NCBI GenBank assembly: GCA_947369085.1
Contig: CANBJR010000009.1
Coordinates: 1-64,000, forward strand
Length of the DNA: 64,000 nt
Direction: 5' to 3'
DNA from: an uncultured Clostridia bacterium
GTDB lineage: Bacteria; Bacillota; Clostridia; Oscillospirales; Acutalibacteraceae
Under the pieces are notes generated by a model, which saw only the letters and a list, made by a program, of their open reading frames with translations, searched no databases and was not told where the DNA came from. Position 1 is the stretch's first letter. The number at the start of each line of letters is the position of its first letter. The translations under genes were made by a program, and so were the position numbers. Shown one piece after another: positions 35,019 to 45,176 of this stretch.

Positions 35019-37070
35019 TTACTTCCTATATTTAGATTTTGAATTTGCAAACACAAATTCGGTTTTATGCTCTGAATTGAGTTTCAGAGCGGCATCAAAT
35101 GATTTACCGGATTTGGATTTAAAGCCTTTGATTGTATCTGTTTTCCCTCTGGAAAAAAGTTTTTCAGCCTGAGCATTTGTAATATTTTTACCACATATTG
35201 TTTTCCAAACAGTAAAACCACATTCTTTATCTTCGCAAGAAAAAGACTTTGGATATGCATATATTTTTTTACCGCACACAGGACAAGCACCGACAACCGA
35301 CCAACGCTCAAAATGTTTACTGTTGTCAACAGAGCTGTAAGTCTGAACAAGGTATCTGACCGTGTCTTCCGTCTGCATCATAAATTCTTCGGCACTAACA
35401 ATACCCTTTTCAATGCCTTGCAACGCTGTCTCCCAGTTTGCAGTCATTTTTGCAGATTTTACATCATCTGGTACACAATCAATAAGCTTAATACCTTTGT
35501 CCGTAGGTAATATTTTCTTTCCGTCACGGATAATGTAATCACGACTGACAAGGTTTTCGATAATTCCTGCTCTTGTAGCAGGAGTGCCGAGTCCCTTTTT
35601 TTCAACATCACTACCCTCAACATAATCTGTATTGCCCACTGTTTCCATTGCTGATAACAGTGTGTCATCTGTATATTGCTTTGGAGGTGATGTAAAGTGT
35701 TCTGATACTTTAGCTGATGCATTTTTATATATGTCGCCAATAGCTATAGGGGGTAACTCCGTTGCTTCGGTGTTACTGCTTCTCACGCAGGCATCAATAT
35801 TTTTCCAACCATCAACAAGCACAGATGTTTCTCGTGCAGAAAACATAACTTTGCTTTTATCTGATTTAAGCTCAACATTAACAGTAATATATCTGTACGG
35901 CTCTCCGGTTGCCGCACATAAGCGTACAGAAAGCAGAAATAGAATATTATACTCTGACTTTGGCAGGGAAGATAGGTCATATGTAGCAATTCCCTCTGTC
36001 GGCAAGAGTGCGTGATGGTCAGATACTTTAGAATTGTTAATACATTGTTTTACATAAGTCGGCATTTTGGGAATTTCTTTATATACACCGTAAATAATCT
36101 CAATGAGCTTGTTTGCTGTTTCCTCCATATCATCAGTAATATACTGACTATCCGTTCGAGGATATGTTGCAAGCTTTTTTTCATAAAGTGACTGTAGATA
36201 ATCAAGTGTTTTTTGCGCTGTGTAACCGTATATGCGGTTTGCATCGCGCTGTAACGCTGTTAAATCATAGAGCTTTGGAGCTAATATTGATTTCTCTTTT
36301 TCAATTATATTAATTACAGAAAAATCTGATTTATCTACAGTAGCGGCAAGTTTCGAAGCCGAATACTCATTTTCAAACTGTTCTGAACTTGTAGCTGTAA
36401 ATTCGCCAAGGTCAATGTCAACTTTGTAAAAAGGTTCTTTAACAAAGTTTTTTACCTTATTATTACGTTCAACAATCATTGCAAGTGTAGGTGTCTGTAC
36501 TCTGCCGATATTAAGAGGTATGCCGTAGCGTATTGAAAACAACCTTGTTGCATTCATACCTACAAGCCAGTCTGCTTTTGCTCTTGACAATCCTGCGGAA
36601 TAGAGAGCATCATATTCTGAATCGTCTTTTAAATTAGCAAAAGCTTTTTTTATTGCACTTTTCTCAAGTGATGATATCCACAATCGTTTTACAGGCTTTC
36701 GACAGCCGATTTTATTGTATACATAGCGAAAAATACATTCACCTTCACGTCCTGCATCGGTGGCACATACAATCTCATTAACATCTTCCTTTTCAATAAG
36801 GCTCTTGAGAACATAATACTGGGATTTAGTAGAACTGTTTACAGAAAAATTCCACTTATCAGGAATAATCGGAAGATTTTCAAATTTCCACGGCTTTTCG
36901 GCATATTTATCTCCGTATGAATCAGGCTCGTCAAGCTTTACAAGATGTCCCAAACACCAAGATACAATATATTTTTCGTTGTAAAGATAATTCGTACCCT
37001 TACTTACAACACCCAAAACCGAAGCAATAGTATTCGCTACAGACGGCTTTTCGGCAATAACTAATATCAT
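35019..37070 (-). CDS. topB: DNA topoisomerase III
   Basis: 683 aa, type IA topoisomerase. The TOPRIM domain begins LVIAEKPSVANTIASVLG; CATDAGREGE holds the metal-binding acidics; YPRTDSQYIT carries the active tyrosine (near residue 305); a zinc-ribbon-like segment (CPVCGKKI ... CEDKECGF) lies near 593-615. ICE-borne TopB probably resolves DNA intermediates during transfer or replication. Its ATG shares a base with the stop of the DUF4366 gene (TAATG), so translation is coupled. Confidence 0.95.
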   Translation of the reverse strand: MILVIAEKPSVANTIASVLGVVSKGTNYLYNEKYIVSWCLGHLVKLDEPDSYGDKYAEKPWKFENLPIIPDKWNFSVNSSTKSQYYVLKSLIEKEDVNEIVCATDAGREGECIFRYVYNKIGCRKPVKRLWISSLEKSAIKKAFANLKDDSEYDALYSAGLSRAKADWLVGMNATRLFSIRYGIPLNIGRVQTPTLAMIVERNNKVKNFVKEPFYKVDIDLGEFTATSSEQFENEYSASKLAATVDKSDFSVINIIEKEKSILAPKLYDLTALQRDANRIYGYTAQKTLDYLQSLYEKKLATYPRTDSQYITDDMEETANKLIEIIYGVYKEIPKMPTYVKQCINNSKVSDHHALLPTEGIATYDLSSLPKSEYNILFLLSVRLCAATGEPYRYITVNVELKSDKSKVMFSARETSVLVDGWKNIDACVRSSNTEATELPPIAIGDIYKNASAKVSEHFTSPPKQYTDDTLLSAMETVGNTDYVEGSDVEKKGLGTPATRAGIIENLVSRDYIIRDGKKILPTDKGIKLIDCVPDDVKSAKMTANWETALQGIEKGIVSAEEFMMQTEDTVRYLVQTYSSVDNSKHFERWSVVGACPVCGKKIYAYPKSFSCEDKECGFTVWKTICGKNITNAQAEKLFSRGKTDTIKGFKSKSGKSFDAALKLNSEHKTEFVFANSKSKYRK

Positions 37071-37786
37071 TACTTATCCTCCGACGGCTCACCGACATTA
37101 TCTTCATTGACTTCATCTTCGTAGTCAAATTCATCATCGTCATATTCATCAGTATCGTTTGATTTCTTTTTTCCGTTCTTACCCTTGAGCTTAAAGAAAA
37201 CAAATCCCAATCCGCAGAGAATAACTACACCGATAACAAGGTATATCATAAATTGTGAGTCACCTGAATTTGTTTTTTTCTCTGATGTTACTTCTGAATT
37301 TTCAGCTCCTGCAGATACAGTTGTTTCTTCAACAGACGTATCATTGGATATGTTACTGTCATCTTGAGCAAATTTCTCTATATCTGCAGTATCGACCTCG
37401 TTCAGAAAGTAAACATTGTTTTCAGTCTTTGTTTTGTCAATAATTACATAAAAAACATCATCATCTCTTGTTGTAACAGCAATGAATTGATATGTACCGT
37501 TTTCCATAATTATATCTTCATCAGCCACAAGATTAGAATTACCTACGGTATTTGATGACCAGCTGTAATCTGATGTATTCTTTTTTTCATCAGTGTTTTC
37601 GTCCTTATCTTCTTCATCAGGACTTTCATCTGCATCGGAATCATTGCTTGACTCCGATGAGGACGAAGAAGAACTACTCTTTGTAGTTTCAGCTGCTGAT
37701 ACAGTAGAAACACTGCATATTGCAACAGAAATAATCATTATTATTGACATAATAACTGCAAGAAATTTTTTCTTATGAGTTTTCAT
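37070..37786 (-). CDS. DUF4366 / CD1107-family ICE surface protein
   Basis: 238 aa: signal peptide (about 1-31, VSA), Ser/Asp/Glu-rich stalk, the conserved DUF4366 core (NGTYQFIAVTTRDDDVFYVIID, split here near residues 95-117), a membrane helix (about 180-200) and a very acidic cytoplasmic tail. A standard member of the Tn1549-type transfer module. AGGAGG before ATG 37786. Confidence 0.85.
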   Translation of the reverse strand: MKTHKKKFLAVIMSIIMIISVAICSVSTVSAAETTKSSSSSSSSESSNDSDADESPDEEDKDENTDEKKNTSDYSWSSNTVGNSNLVADEDIIMENGTYQFIAVTTRDDDVFYVIIDKTKTENNVYFLNEVDTADIEKFAQDDSNISNDTSVEETTVSAGAENSEVTSEKKTNSGDSQFMIYLVIGVVILCGLGFVFFKLKGKNGKKKSNDTDEYDDDEFDYEDEVNEDNVGEPSEDK

Positions 37787-38060
37787 TATTATTTTGTCCT
37801 CCTAAATCATTAATAAGTTCAATGACATCTTGTTGTGTAAGGTTGTTATCCTTAATTAACTTAACAAGAGCCAAATCATCATTCAGACTTACAACAGTGC
37901 AGTCATTAGCTCTGATTATAGACATAAACTCTCGTTCTTCGATGTCCTTGATTTGTTTTTCAATTGCTTTTTTCTTTGTGTTCAACGCATTGATTTTCTT
38001 TGTCAGACTATCAAGGCTTGCCTTCAACGAGTCAAGCTTTTGTATTTTGTTTGCAGACAA
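37773..38060 (-). CDS. DUF4315 family ICE protein
   Basis: 95 aa; a coiled coil (residues about 5-45, KINALNTKKKAIEKQIKDIE) and a small C-terminal helical part (NLTQQDVIELINDL). Found next to DUF4366 in this ICE class. TTG start at 38060 with GGAGGAAAATT; overlaps the next gene by 14 bp. Confidence 0.85.
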   Translation of the reverse strand: MSANKIQKLDSLKASLDSLTKKINALNTKKKAIEKQIKDIEEREFMSIIRANDCTVVSLNDDLALVKLIKDNNLTQQDVIELINDLGGQNNNENS

Positions 38061-38070
38061 AATTTTCCTC

Positions 38071-40899
38071 CTAACTGTTTTCTCTGTAAATCAAAAATTG
38101 CGGGTCAACATCGTGCCAGTCCCAATCAAATATTCCATACTTGATTTGTACGCCTATATGCAAATAGTTTTTATTTGCATTTGTATCATTTCCATCACAA
38201 TGACGATAGCTGTCTACCTTGCCTATATAATCACCAAGCTTAACTATACTGCCTACATTGAGTGTGGATTTTGCTTTTATGTTGCCGTAAGTAATTTTTA
38301 CAGTATGTTTTGTATCATCCTCATACCAAAATTTTTTATCTTCAGTAGTAATAATGACTATTGTATGATTTGCTGTATCTATGGATTCAACTTTTCCGTC
38401 AATCAAAGAATAAACATTTGTGCCATTCTGCGCAACTAAATCAGTTCCGTAATGTATAGTGTTTTTACAATGGCGACTGCCCCATTTTTCTAAATCATAA
38501 CCGAAATTATTATAGATTTCAGCATCATTAAAATTACCGGGTAAAGGAGAACATTTAAACGCTTGATGCAAACCGTATGTATCCGTTGTGTTTCCATTTT
38601 CGTCTTGTTCAAGACAAGCAAGTATTTGGTAGTATTGCTTTCTTTGATTAAAATCATTCGTGCTGTCACTTAACGTGTAACTTTTATTGTGAAGGACAGT
38701 ATAAATAGCTTCATCAAACGTTCGAACTCTCTTAACATTGGTATAAAGTGTACAGTCTGTAATGTATTCATCTCTACGATAAAATCTAACAGCCTGCTTA
38801 TTGTTTTCGCCAAAACGTTTTTGTACATCTTCTTTAGCCACAGCCCAGTCAAAATTATTTCCACCAACAGTCAGCTGTGTTTTGCGATAAACCGTCGTGC
38901 CTTGACCTCGCCATCCAAGAAAAGTTTCACTTCCATTTGAAACCATACTATAAAACGCAGGAATTATATTTCCGTCTGGGTCAATAACCTTTTTATTTAG
39001 ATTTTGAAAGTAATATCCTGTTTTTGCATAATTCTTATTATAGTTTTTGATTTCTCCGGTTGATAAATCAAAATAAACAGTCGTATTATCTGCGTATGAT
39101 GATAATGTGTAAGGAACACCACAAGAGCCAAAATCTATATATCCGTAAGTTGTGGCGGATACTGTTATTGAACCTGATTTTTTTGATAAATACATATCAT
39201 CTGATGCTTCACCGGGATATGCTATATAACTGTTACGCTGTTGCCAATAAGACCCGTTCACATATCTTGATTCAAACTTATATTCCTTATCAAACAAGTC
39301 TTGTAATACATCATCATATTCAGATTTGTATTTCCAGGTTTGTTGTTTGTCTTCAGAATCGGTAAAATCATAAGTATATGCGCACATAAAAGCAATGAGC
39401 TTGTTAGCATCAAAATCATAAACTGGGTCATAATTCTGTATTAAATTTCTTCCGAAAACAAATGATGTAGGAGTATCGTACATCTCAGATGTATCAACAC
39501 CAAGACTGTTAAGTCCTGATTTCCAGTTTGTACGATTCTTACATTTGATTACTTTTTCATTAAAGCAATAAGCTATATCTGTGTATGACTCAATTAATTG
39601 CGCCATATCGTAATCATTGCAATAATAAGTTCCAAGTACGGCACTGTTATGTGATACACCGCCACCAAAAAGCGACAGGACTATAGCTAAAATAAAGATG
39701 ATAATAAGCAATGGGGCTGATATAGCTGCAAAAAATTTAAAAATAAATCCGATAAACTTAACGGCAAGCTGTTGCACTTTGTCTTTAACTTTTGACTTTG
39801 GCTTTGGAGTTTTGCGCCTTTTACGTTTAAGCTGAGATTTTCTCTGAAGTTTATTTCCGCGTTGCTGAAGCTTGTTGGATTTTTTGTTTAGCTTTTCACT
39901 TCGTTTTTCAGCCTTTGAAATTTTGTGATTTCTTACTGCGCGTTTTACTGATTTTGTATGCCTTACTGTATTAACAGCTTTTGAAGTTGCCTGTACAAAA
40001 TCATTATCCGGTGCAGACTGAGCAAGCCTATTTGAAGCTCTTGAAATACCACTTGTTGCAACAGTTCCAATGCCTTTGAGTAACAACGGATTGGATTTGG
40101 AATATTTTTTAAGCTTTTTCTTGTTTTTTAAATTCTTTTTTTGTACTTTATACTGCGTCCTTTCAGACTTAACTTTGCTTTTTAAGAGCTTGTTTTTTCG
40201 TCTGATATTTTGATAAATTTTATGCTTTTTTTTAAGCTTTTGAAGCTTATTAATATTTAGAGATTTTGACGTATTGATTTTGGAAATAGTACGCAGTTTA
40301 TTTTTTAAATCAGCCTTTGCGGTTTTATATGATTCCTTTTCTGCTGTAAATTTATTCTTTGCTTTTTTAAGTTTTACTTTTTCACCTTTAACAGCATTGA
40401 CATAAGTTTTATGTTGTTTTTTTTGTAAACCGTGCTGATGAACAGCTTTACGAGCATTGTTCAAGGTACGTATAGTCGTAACCGTACTTAAAACAGCTTT
40501 TCCACTATCTGATGTGTCAGCGTTGTACCTTAAATTTTGAATTAATTTATCACCGGCAATGTTCCCTGCGGTTATCGCAACGGTTTCAGCAGACAAAGCT
40601 GTTTTCCAAGCACCTGACGTACCGATTTTTCGAACTTTATTAACCGCAGATAGCGTGACCTTTGCACTCTTGCCTTGTATAGTAGTCGGATGCATATTTT
40701 CGATTTTTTTTGTAATCGAAATATTAGGTTTATCGCCCTCAATACGACGGCTGATACTATCAATTCTGTGAAGCAAACCCGGTTGCTTAAAAGCAGGAGC
40801 ATTTGCACGTATTAAAGTCACCTTGCGATGGTAGCCGTTAAATAATTTGTTATTTTTACGGACAAATTTAATATGGTACTCTTTGCCGGTTAATCCCAT
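38071..40899 (-). CDS. CD1108-like transfer protein with M23 peptidase domain
   Basis: 942 aa. A lysine-rich cytoplasmic region (about 1-380) is followed by one membrane helix (about 385-410) and a large extracellular part ending in an M23 LytM-type peptidase domain (HYGTDL near 816, HLHIGVQ near 915 as zinc ligands). It is the cell-wall hydrolase and probable structural subunit of the conjugation channel. GAGGTG before ATG 40899. Usual relatives carry a CHAP or transglycosylase domain; the M23 end is a variant. Confidence 0.85.
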   Translation of the reverse strand: MGLTGKEYHIKFVRKNNKLFNGYHRKVTLIRANAPAFKQPGLLHRIDSISRRIEGDKPNISITKKIENMHPTTIQGKSAKVTLSAVNKVRKIGTSGAWKTALSAETVAITAGNIAGDKLIQNLRYNADTSDSGKAVLSTVTTIRTLNNARKAVHQHGLQKKQHKTYVNAVKGEKVKLKKAKNKFTAEKESYKTAKADLKNKLRTISKINTSKSLNINKLQKLKKKHKIYQNIRRKNKLLKSKVKSERTQYKVQKKNLKNKKKLKKYSKSNPLLLKGIGTVATSGISRASNRLAQSAPDNDFVQATSKAVNTVRHTKSVKRAVRNHKISKAEKRSEKLNKKSNKLQQRGNKLQRKSQLKRKRRKTPKPKSKVKDKVQQLAVKFIGFIFKFFAAISAPLLIIIFILAIVLSLFGGGVSHNSAVLGTYYCNDYDMAQLIESYTDIAYCFNEKVIKCKNRTNWKSGLNSLGVDTSEMYDTPTSFVFGRNLIQNYDPVYDFDANKLIAFMCAYTYDFTDSEDKQQTWKYKSEYDDVLQDLFDKEYKFESRYVNGSYWQQRNSYIAYPGEASDDMYLSKKSGSITVSATTYGYIDFGSCGVPYTLSSYADNTTVYFDLSTGEIKNYNKNYAKTGYYFQNLNKKVIDPDGNIIPAFYSMVSNGSETFLGWRGQGTTVYRKTQLTVGGNNFDWAVAKEDVQKRFGENNKQAVRFYRRDEYITDCTLYTNVKRVRTFDEAIYTVLHNKSYTLSDSTNDFNQRKQYYQILACLEQDENGNTTDTYGLHQAFKCSPLPGNFNDAEIYNNFGYDLEKWGSRHCKNTIHYGTDLVAQNGTNVYSLIDGKVESIDTANHTIVIITTEDKKFWYEDDTKHTVKITYGNIKAKSTLNVGSIVKLGDYIGKVDSYRHCDGNDTNANKNYLHIGVQIKYGIFDWDWHDVDPQFLIYRENS

Positions 40900-40917
40900 T
40901 GCAGTTCACCTCAATTC

Positions 40918-43341
40918 CTAACTTGCTGAAACAGCAGGAAGTGCTTTGTTTTCTTTTCGTTTAGTTGGGTCAGTGTTAAGGAGCTGGAACATCAGAGTAT
41001 CTTCGGGAAATTCATCTTCAAATGGTAGAATTGTATCTCCATAGAAAACAAGACCGTGACCCGGTTTTGCACCCTTAACATATTTAATCTGCGCATCTGA
41101 TATTTCAAGCTTCTGCTGTAAGATTTTTCTGTCACCGTCAGCTTGATTGAGCATATAGATAAAGTCCGAATTATCTAAAATGTTTTCAATTTCGGGCGAT
41201 GAGAGCAAATCCTTAACGTTTTGGGTGATACCCGTCGGTACACCACCCCACTTACGAAAACGCTTCCACATTTCAACGGAGTATTTTGCTGTCTGTTCAT
41301 CACGCAAAAGAAGATGAAATTCGTCAATATAATAACGAGTGGTTTTCTTATTGCGGTTATGAGCAACTCTACTCCAAACCTGGTCTTGAATTATGAGCAT
41401 CGCAATTTTCTTGAGCTGTGAGCCAAGTTCTTTAATGTCAAAACAGACAAGACGGTTGCTAATATCAACATTTGACTGATATGCAAAGACATTCTGAGTG
41501 CCAGTTACATACATTTCAAGAGAATTTGCTACGCGGCTTAAAACATTAATAACATCTGCAGACCTAAATTCTTTCAAAAGGTCAACAAGCGTAGGCATAT
41601 TTTCTTTGCAAGGATTGTGATTGAAGAAATTGTTATAAATGCGTCGTGTACATTTGTCAATAGCGGAGCGTTCCTCTGACGTCAAACCGTATTTATCTGC
41701 TACTATCAATTCACAGAGTGAAATGATAAAGTCTGACTTTGTAGAGATTGGATTTTCTCCTTCAAGGTCATCAAGATTAATGTCAAGAGGATTAAGGTGA
41801 TGAGGACTGTTGGTTGATATTTCAACTACCTGACCGTTAAGATGTACTATAATTGGGTAATATTCTCCTTCGGGGTCAGTAATCAAAATATCATCGTTAC
41901 GTGTCAAGAACACATCAACAATTTCTCTTTTTACAGCAAAAGACTTTCCTGAACCGGGCGTGCCGAGATACAATCCATTTGGATTTTTGAGTTTTAATCG
42001 GTTAGCTAAAATCATATTCTTCGTAACCTGATTTAAACCGTAATATACGCCGCCGCTTTGAAAGATTTCCTGTGTTGAGAATGGTATAAATACAGCAACT
42101 GCGCTTGTAGGTAAATTTCTTGTAATTGGAACAGCATTGTATCCTATGGGCAGAGACGATGCAAGTGCTTCTTCTTGCATATAGTCAAGAGATATAAGTT
42201 TACAGTTATTCTTCTGCGTTATTCTTGACAAAGTTTCAAGCTGTAAACCGCTACTGTTTTTTGACATTGAGTAGTTTCTGATTGTAATAGTGATATCAAA
42301 TAATCTTTCATTCTTGCTGTTTAAATCTTCAAGTAATGTTTTAAGCTCATCAAGATAAATCTGAATGCTTTCAGGTAAGATATCAGAATCATATCCTGCC
42401 TGAAATGCTTTTTTCTGTTCATCAATTTTCATTTTCTGAACATCTGAAAGCTTGCCACGCACGTATTTAAGAGCTTTCAGTTGGTCAAAAGGCTTAATAT
42501 GAAAATTCAGAGAAACAAGACCTTCTGTGTTATCAAGAAAATCTGCTATTATGCCATCAGATAACTCTCCTGCTAATATATTTACCGAAGTAACACAGCC
42601 ATAGGCGTTACCTATTTCAAATTGATTTTTACCGATAAACTTGATTGATGAAGGAGCAATAAAATCTTTTGTGTCGTAACCTTTTTTTACAAGTTCCCAG
42701 TCAAAAACAAATGGTTGAACAGAAAACGGATTAAGCGACTGATACATAGACTCAAGCCGTTCCTCACCGTTAAGCTTACGAGCTGATACTTTCATATCTC
42801 CGAAAAGTCTGATAATTTCATTTGCAACATTTCCAAGTTTAGCTCTTGCTTCACGGAGATTTTTTGCTTCCGTAACAAATGTCAGATACTTCTTAACACT
42901 TCTACCGTTTTTACCGCCGAGCAAATTGTTAACTCTTATATCGCTGTATTCTTTTCGAACATCATTAAAATCATCGTTAGTTTCATCAATTTTTACAAAT
43001 CCGACCATTGCTTCTTTATCAATGACCTGATTTTCATATGTATTTTGGAATTCAATGCTTTCATCAAAATAATTTAATATATCGCACCAGGCGGCAAATT
43101 TACTCCCTTTTTCGTCAAAAGTAGCAAGTTGATAATTTGTATCATAAAACTCAACCGTCTGCGAATATTTTTTGCCCGATATATGACAAGTGCCATCAGG
43201 AAATATCGTATCATATGGAATAATTGCTTGTGTAGAAGAAGCATTATTAGCGTTTGCCTTTTTAAGATTTGTCATTCTGCGCTTAATTGCTTTGACTTCT
43301 TCTTTGGATAGAGTTTTATTTTTTGTTTGTGATTTTGTCAA
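40918..43341 (-). CDS. virB4: VirB4-type conjugation ATPase
   Basis: 807 aa. Walker A GTPGSGKS near residue 464, Walker B region YYIDEFHLLL near 672, and the C-terminal WGGVPTGITQNVKDLL typical of TraE/VirB4. It powers assembly of the type IV secretion channel at the membrane. TTG start at 43341 with GAAGGTG about 7 nt upstream, overlapping PrgI by 26 bp. Confidence 0.95.
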   Translation of the reverse strand: MTKSQTKNKTLSKEEVKAIKRRMTNLKKANANNASSTQAIIPYDTIFPDGTCHISGKKYSQTVEFYDTNYQLATFDEKGSKFAAWCDILNYFDESIEFQNTYENQVIDKEAMVGFVKIDETNDDFNDVRKEYSDIRVNNLLGGKNGRSVKKYLTFVTEAKNLREARAKLGNVANEIIRLFGDMKVSARKLNGEERLESMYQSLNPFSVQPFVFDWELVKKGYDTKDFIAPSSIKFIGKNQFEIGNAYGCVTSVNILAGELSDGIIADFLDNTEGLVSLNFHIKPFDQLKALKYVRGKLSDVQKMKIDEQKKAFQAGYDSDILPESIQIYLDELKTLLEDLNSKNERLFDITITIRNYSMSKNSSGLQLETLSRITQKNNCKLISLDYMQEEALASSLPIGYNAVPITRNLPTSAVAVFIPFSTQEIFQSGGVYYGLNQVTKNMILANRLKLKNPNGLYLGTPGSGKSFAVKREIVDVFLTRNDDILITDPEGEYYPIIVHLNGQVVEISTNSPHHLNPLDINLDDLEGENPISTKSDFIISLCELIVADKYGLTSEERSAIDKCTRRIYNNFFNHNPCKENMPTLVDLLKEFRSADVINVLSRVANSLEMYVTGTQNVFAYQSNVDISNRLVCFDIKELGSQLKKIAMLIIQDQVWSRVAHNRNKKTTRYYIDEFHLLLRDEQTAKYSVEMWKRFRKWGGVPTGITQNVKDLLSSPEIENILDNSDFIYMLNQADGDRKILQQKLEISDAQIKYVKGAKPGHGLVFYGDTILPFEDEFPEDTLMFQLLNTDPTKRKENKALPAVSAS

Positions 43342-43756
43342 AGAGTTTCACCTTCTTTTTATTTTTAAATTCAGAAACATCAACACCGGCGGTTTTAAGC
43401 TTTTTTCTAAGACGATTGTACTCAATCTGATTATCAATTGCTTTAAATGCTGACAAAGGTTGATAGGTTCTTACTCTCGGCTTGCGAAAAAACGTAATAA
43501 CAAGTTTTAAATATTGTTCAAAAAATATACCGTTTTTTTGAAATAAGGCGCAAGCAATGCCAGGAAAAGCAAAAATCCCCATAGCAAATACAGATATTGT
43601 GAGATTGTTAATAAGAAATTTTGTAACAAAAAAAGCAGGAAGTCCCATTGCAAGACCAATTCCGAAACAAACAGCTTGTCTTTTCGTTAAACCGAAAAGA
43701 AATTTTTGCTTGATAAGGGATAAATCTTTTGGGATTTTAACGAAATTCTGTTGCAT
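43316..43756 (-). CDS. prgI: PrgI-family conjugation membrane protein
   Basis: 146 aa with two membrane helices (about residues 29-75), the conserved start VKIPKDLSL and the sequence LTKRQAVCFG preceding helix 1. PrgI is the VirB3-like partner of VirB4. Start ATG 43756 chosen because GGGAGG lies about 5 nt upstream; the longer frame start has no RBS and overlaps the hairpin at 43770-43796. Confidence 0.9.
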   Translation of the reverse strand: MQQNFVKIPKDLSLIKQKFLFGLTKRQAVCFGIGLAMGLPAFFVTKFLINNLTISVFAMGIFAFPGIACALFQKNGIFFEQYLKLVITFFRKPRVRTYQPLSAFKAIDNQIEYNRLRKKLKTAGVDVSEFKNKKKVKLFDKITNKK

Positions 43757-43769
43757 TTGTCCTCCCTTC

Positions 43770-43796
43770 AACTTCTGCCCCAGTGGGGCAGAAGTT
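43770..43796 (-). promoter_or_regulatory. 27-nt intergenic hairpin, copy 2
   Basis: Perfect 12-bp arms AACTTCTGCCCC / GGGGCAGAAGTT with an ACT loop (on the - strand), placed 3 nt before the PrgI ribosome binding site and just after the VirB6 gene. Identical to the copy at 47871-47897. Confidence 0.7.
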
Positions 43797-43809
43797 AGTA
43801 ATATTTAAT

Positions 43810-44763
43810 TTAGTGAGCTGCAAAGGCTGATTTTGAAATACTTGACGTACGGAACATTGTAAATATGAATGCTACAATAAATCCAAGTAATGTTGCCATT
43901 GTCATAACTACATCTGTGCTTGTTCCTGACATCATAGTTGTTAAAGAATTATTAAACAGCGTTTTAAATATAGCGAGGGCAACAATTATAAAGAAGCCCT
44001 GAAAAGCTAAAGCTAATACATTACGCAACCAATTTTTGCCAATATCGTTCCAATCCTTGTTTAAAAATGTTGCCATAGGTATAGGGGATATAGACAGATA
44101 CATATAAACATCAATTATTCGAGATGCAAGCACCACGATTATTGCCGCTAATAAAACAAATGTTACAATGATTATCACGAAACTGATAACCAAGGTGATA
44201 ATAAGTGTTCCGACTTCCTGACTCATTAAAGTGTCTCTAAACTCATTACTGTTAATTATGTCAGAATCAACGAATTGTCCGCCACCGAATAAAGTTGTCA
44301 ATGCACTGTTAACAGCATCGGTTCCGAACGCAAAAATACCAGTAGCAATGTAAAAAACATTGCTTACGAGCAATATTCCACATACAGTTTTTAGAATCCA
44401 CTTTATAAAAATTGAATCGTCAAAGTCTTTGAAATTATTGCCTTCAATGACCATTTGAAAAAGTTCAAAAATTACAACAATCATAAGTAAAAAGCCACCA
44501 ATAGGTACAATAACATTGTTTGACAACGCCTCAATTGTTGTCCAAATACTGGTACCTCCACCATTAGATGCACCGGTAAAACTTGTAGGGTCACCAAGGA
44601 ACTGGTTGAATATAGAATTCACACCGTCACCTTCACTATTGTTGAGTGAGCCTGAAAGCATACTGTTTACAGTGGAAAGTGCATTGATAATTGCGTCACT
44701 CAATATGCCTTTGAACCATTCAACGAGAGCGTTAATAAAATCCTCAACAATCCAGATAACCAC
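43810..44763 (-). CDS. VirB6/TrbL-like conjugation membrane protein (CD1112 type)
   Basis: 317 aa with about six hydrophobic segments between residues 75 and 310, including VIVPIGGFLLMIVVIFELFQ and a helical ILLVSNVFYIATGIFAFG (about 125-150). It forms the inner-membrane channel. The start is unclear: GTG 44763 lies only 1 nt after AAAGGGT. The ATC two codons later sits at normal distance from that RBS. Confidence 0.87.
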   Translation of the reverse strand: MVIWIVEDFINALVEWFKGILSDAIINALSTVNSMLSGSLNNSEGDGVNSIFNQFLGDPTSFTGASNGGGTSIWTTIEALSNNVIVPIGGFLLMIVVIFELFQMVIEGNNFKDFDDSIFIKWILKTVCGILLVSNVFYIATGIFAFGTDAVNSALTTLFGGGQFVDSDIINSNEFRDTLMSQEVGTLIITLVISFVIIIVTFVLLAAIIVVLASRIIDVYMYLSISPIPMATFLNKDWNDIGKNWLRNVLALAFQGFFIIVALAIFKTLFNNSLTTMMSGTSTDVVMTMATLLGFIVAFIFTMFRTSSISKSAFAAH

Positions 44764-44806
44764 ACCCTTTCAATTTATTTATGTTTTATTAGCTATTTAA
44801 TTTTTG

Positions 44807-45163
44807 TTAGCTCATTGCAGATGACATCATAGTTTTGAGTACAGGTACAAGAATCATACCGACTGCAATAAGACCAATACCAGCCATAAGTTGTTTCATA
44901 CCCTGTGATTTAGCACCAGGATTATCGTTGCCGTAACCTTCAACAAGGTTTACAACGCCCCATACGGCAAGACCTGCACCGATAAGACTGATTACAGCCT
45001 GCAATACCGTAGCAGCCTTATCAATAAAGTCAGATGTGTTTACCGCAGCAAAGGCAGAAAAACAACCGATAGCCATCATTACGGCAATTGAAGTTATAAC
45101 AAGAATAATTTTCTTTGACCTTTTATTTGCTTTAGAAACAGATAATTTATTTTTGTTGTACAT
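44807..45163 (-). CDS. Maff2-family ICE membrane protein
   Basis: 118 aa: a basic start, a signal/anchor helix (about 20-42), then NLVEGYGNDNPGAKSQGMKQLMAG, split here near residues 73-96, and a final helix LIAVGMILVPVLK. The pattern is VirB2-like (small, two helices), and Maff2 is thought to be the pilin-like channel subunit. AAAGGAG before ATG 45163. Confidence 0.88.
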   Translation of the reverse strand: MYNKNKLSVSKANKRSKKIILVITSIAVMMAIGCFSAFAAVNTSDFIDKAATVLQAVISLIGAGLAVWGVVNLVEGYGNDNPGAKSQGMKQLMAGIGLIAVGMILVPVLKTMMSSAMS

Positions 45164-45176
45164 ATGTAAATCTCCT

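Noticed and set aside
43770-43796. Intergenic hairpin as a transcription terminator
   Set aside because: No T tract follows, and it lies inside the transfer operon just before an RBS, where termination would cut off VirB4 and the rest.
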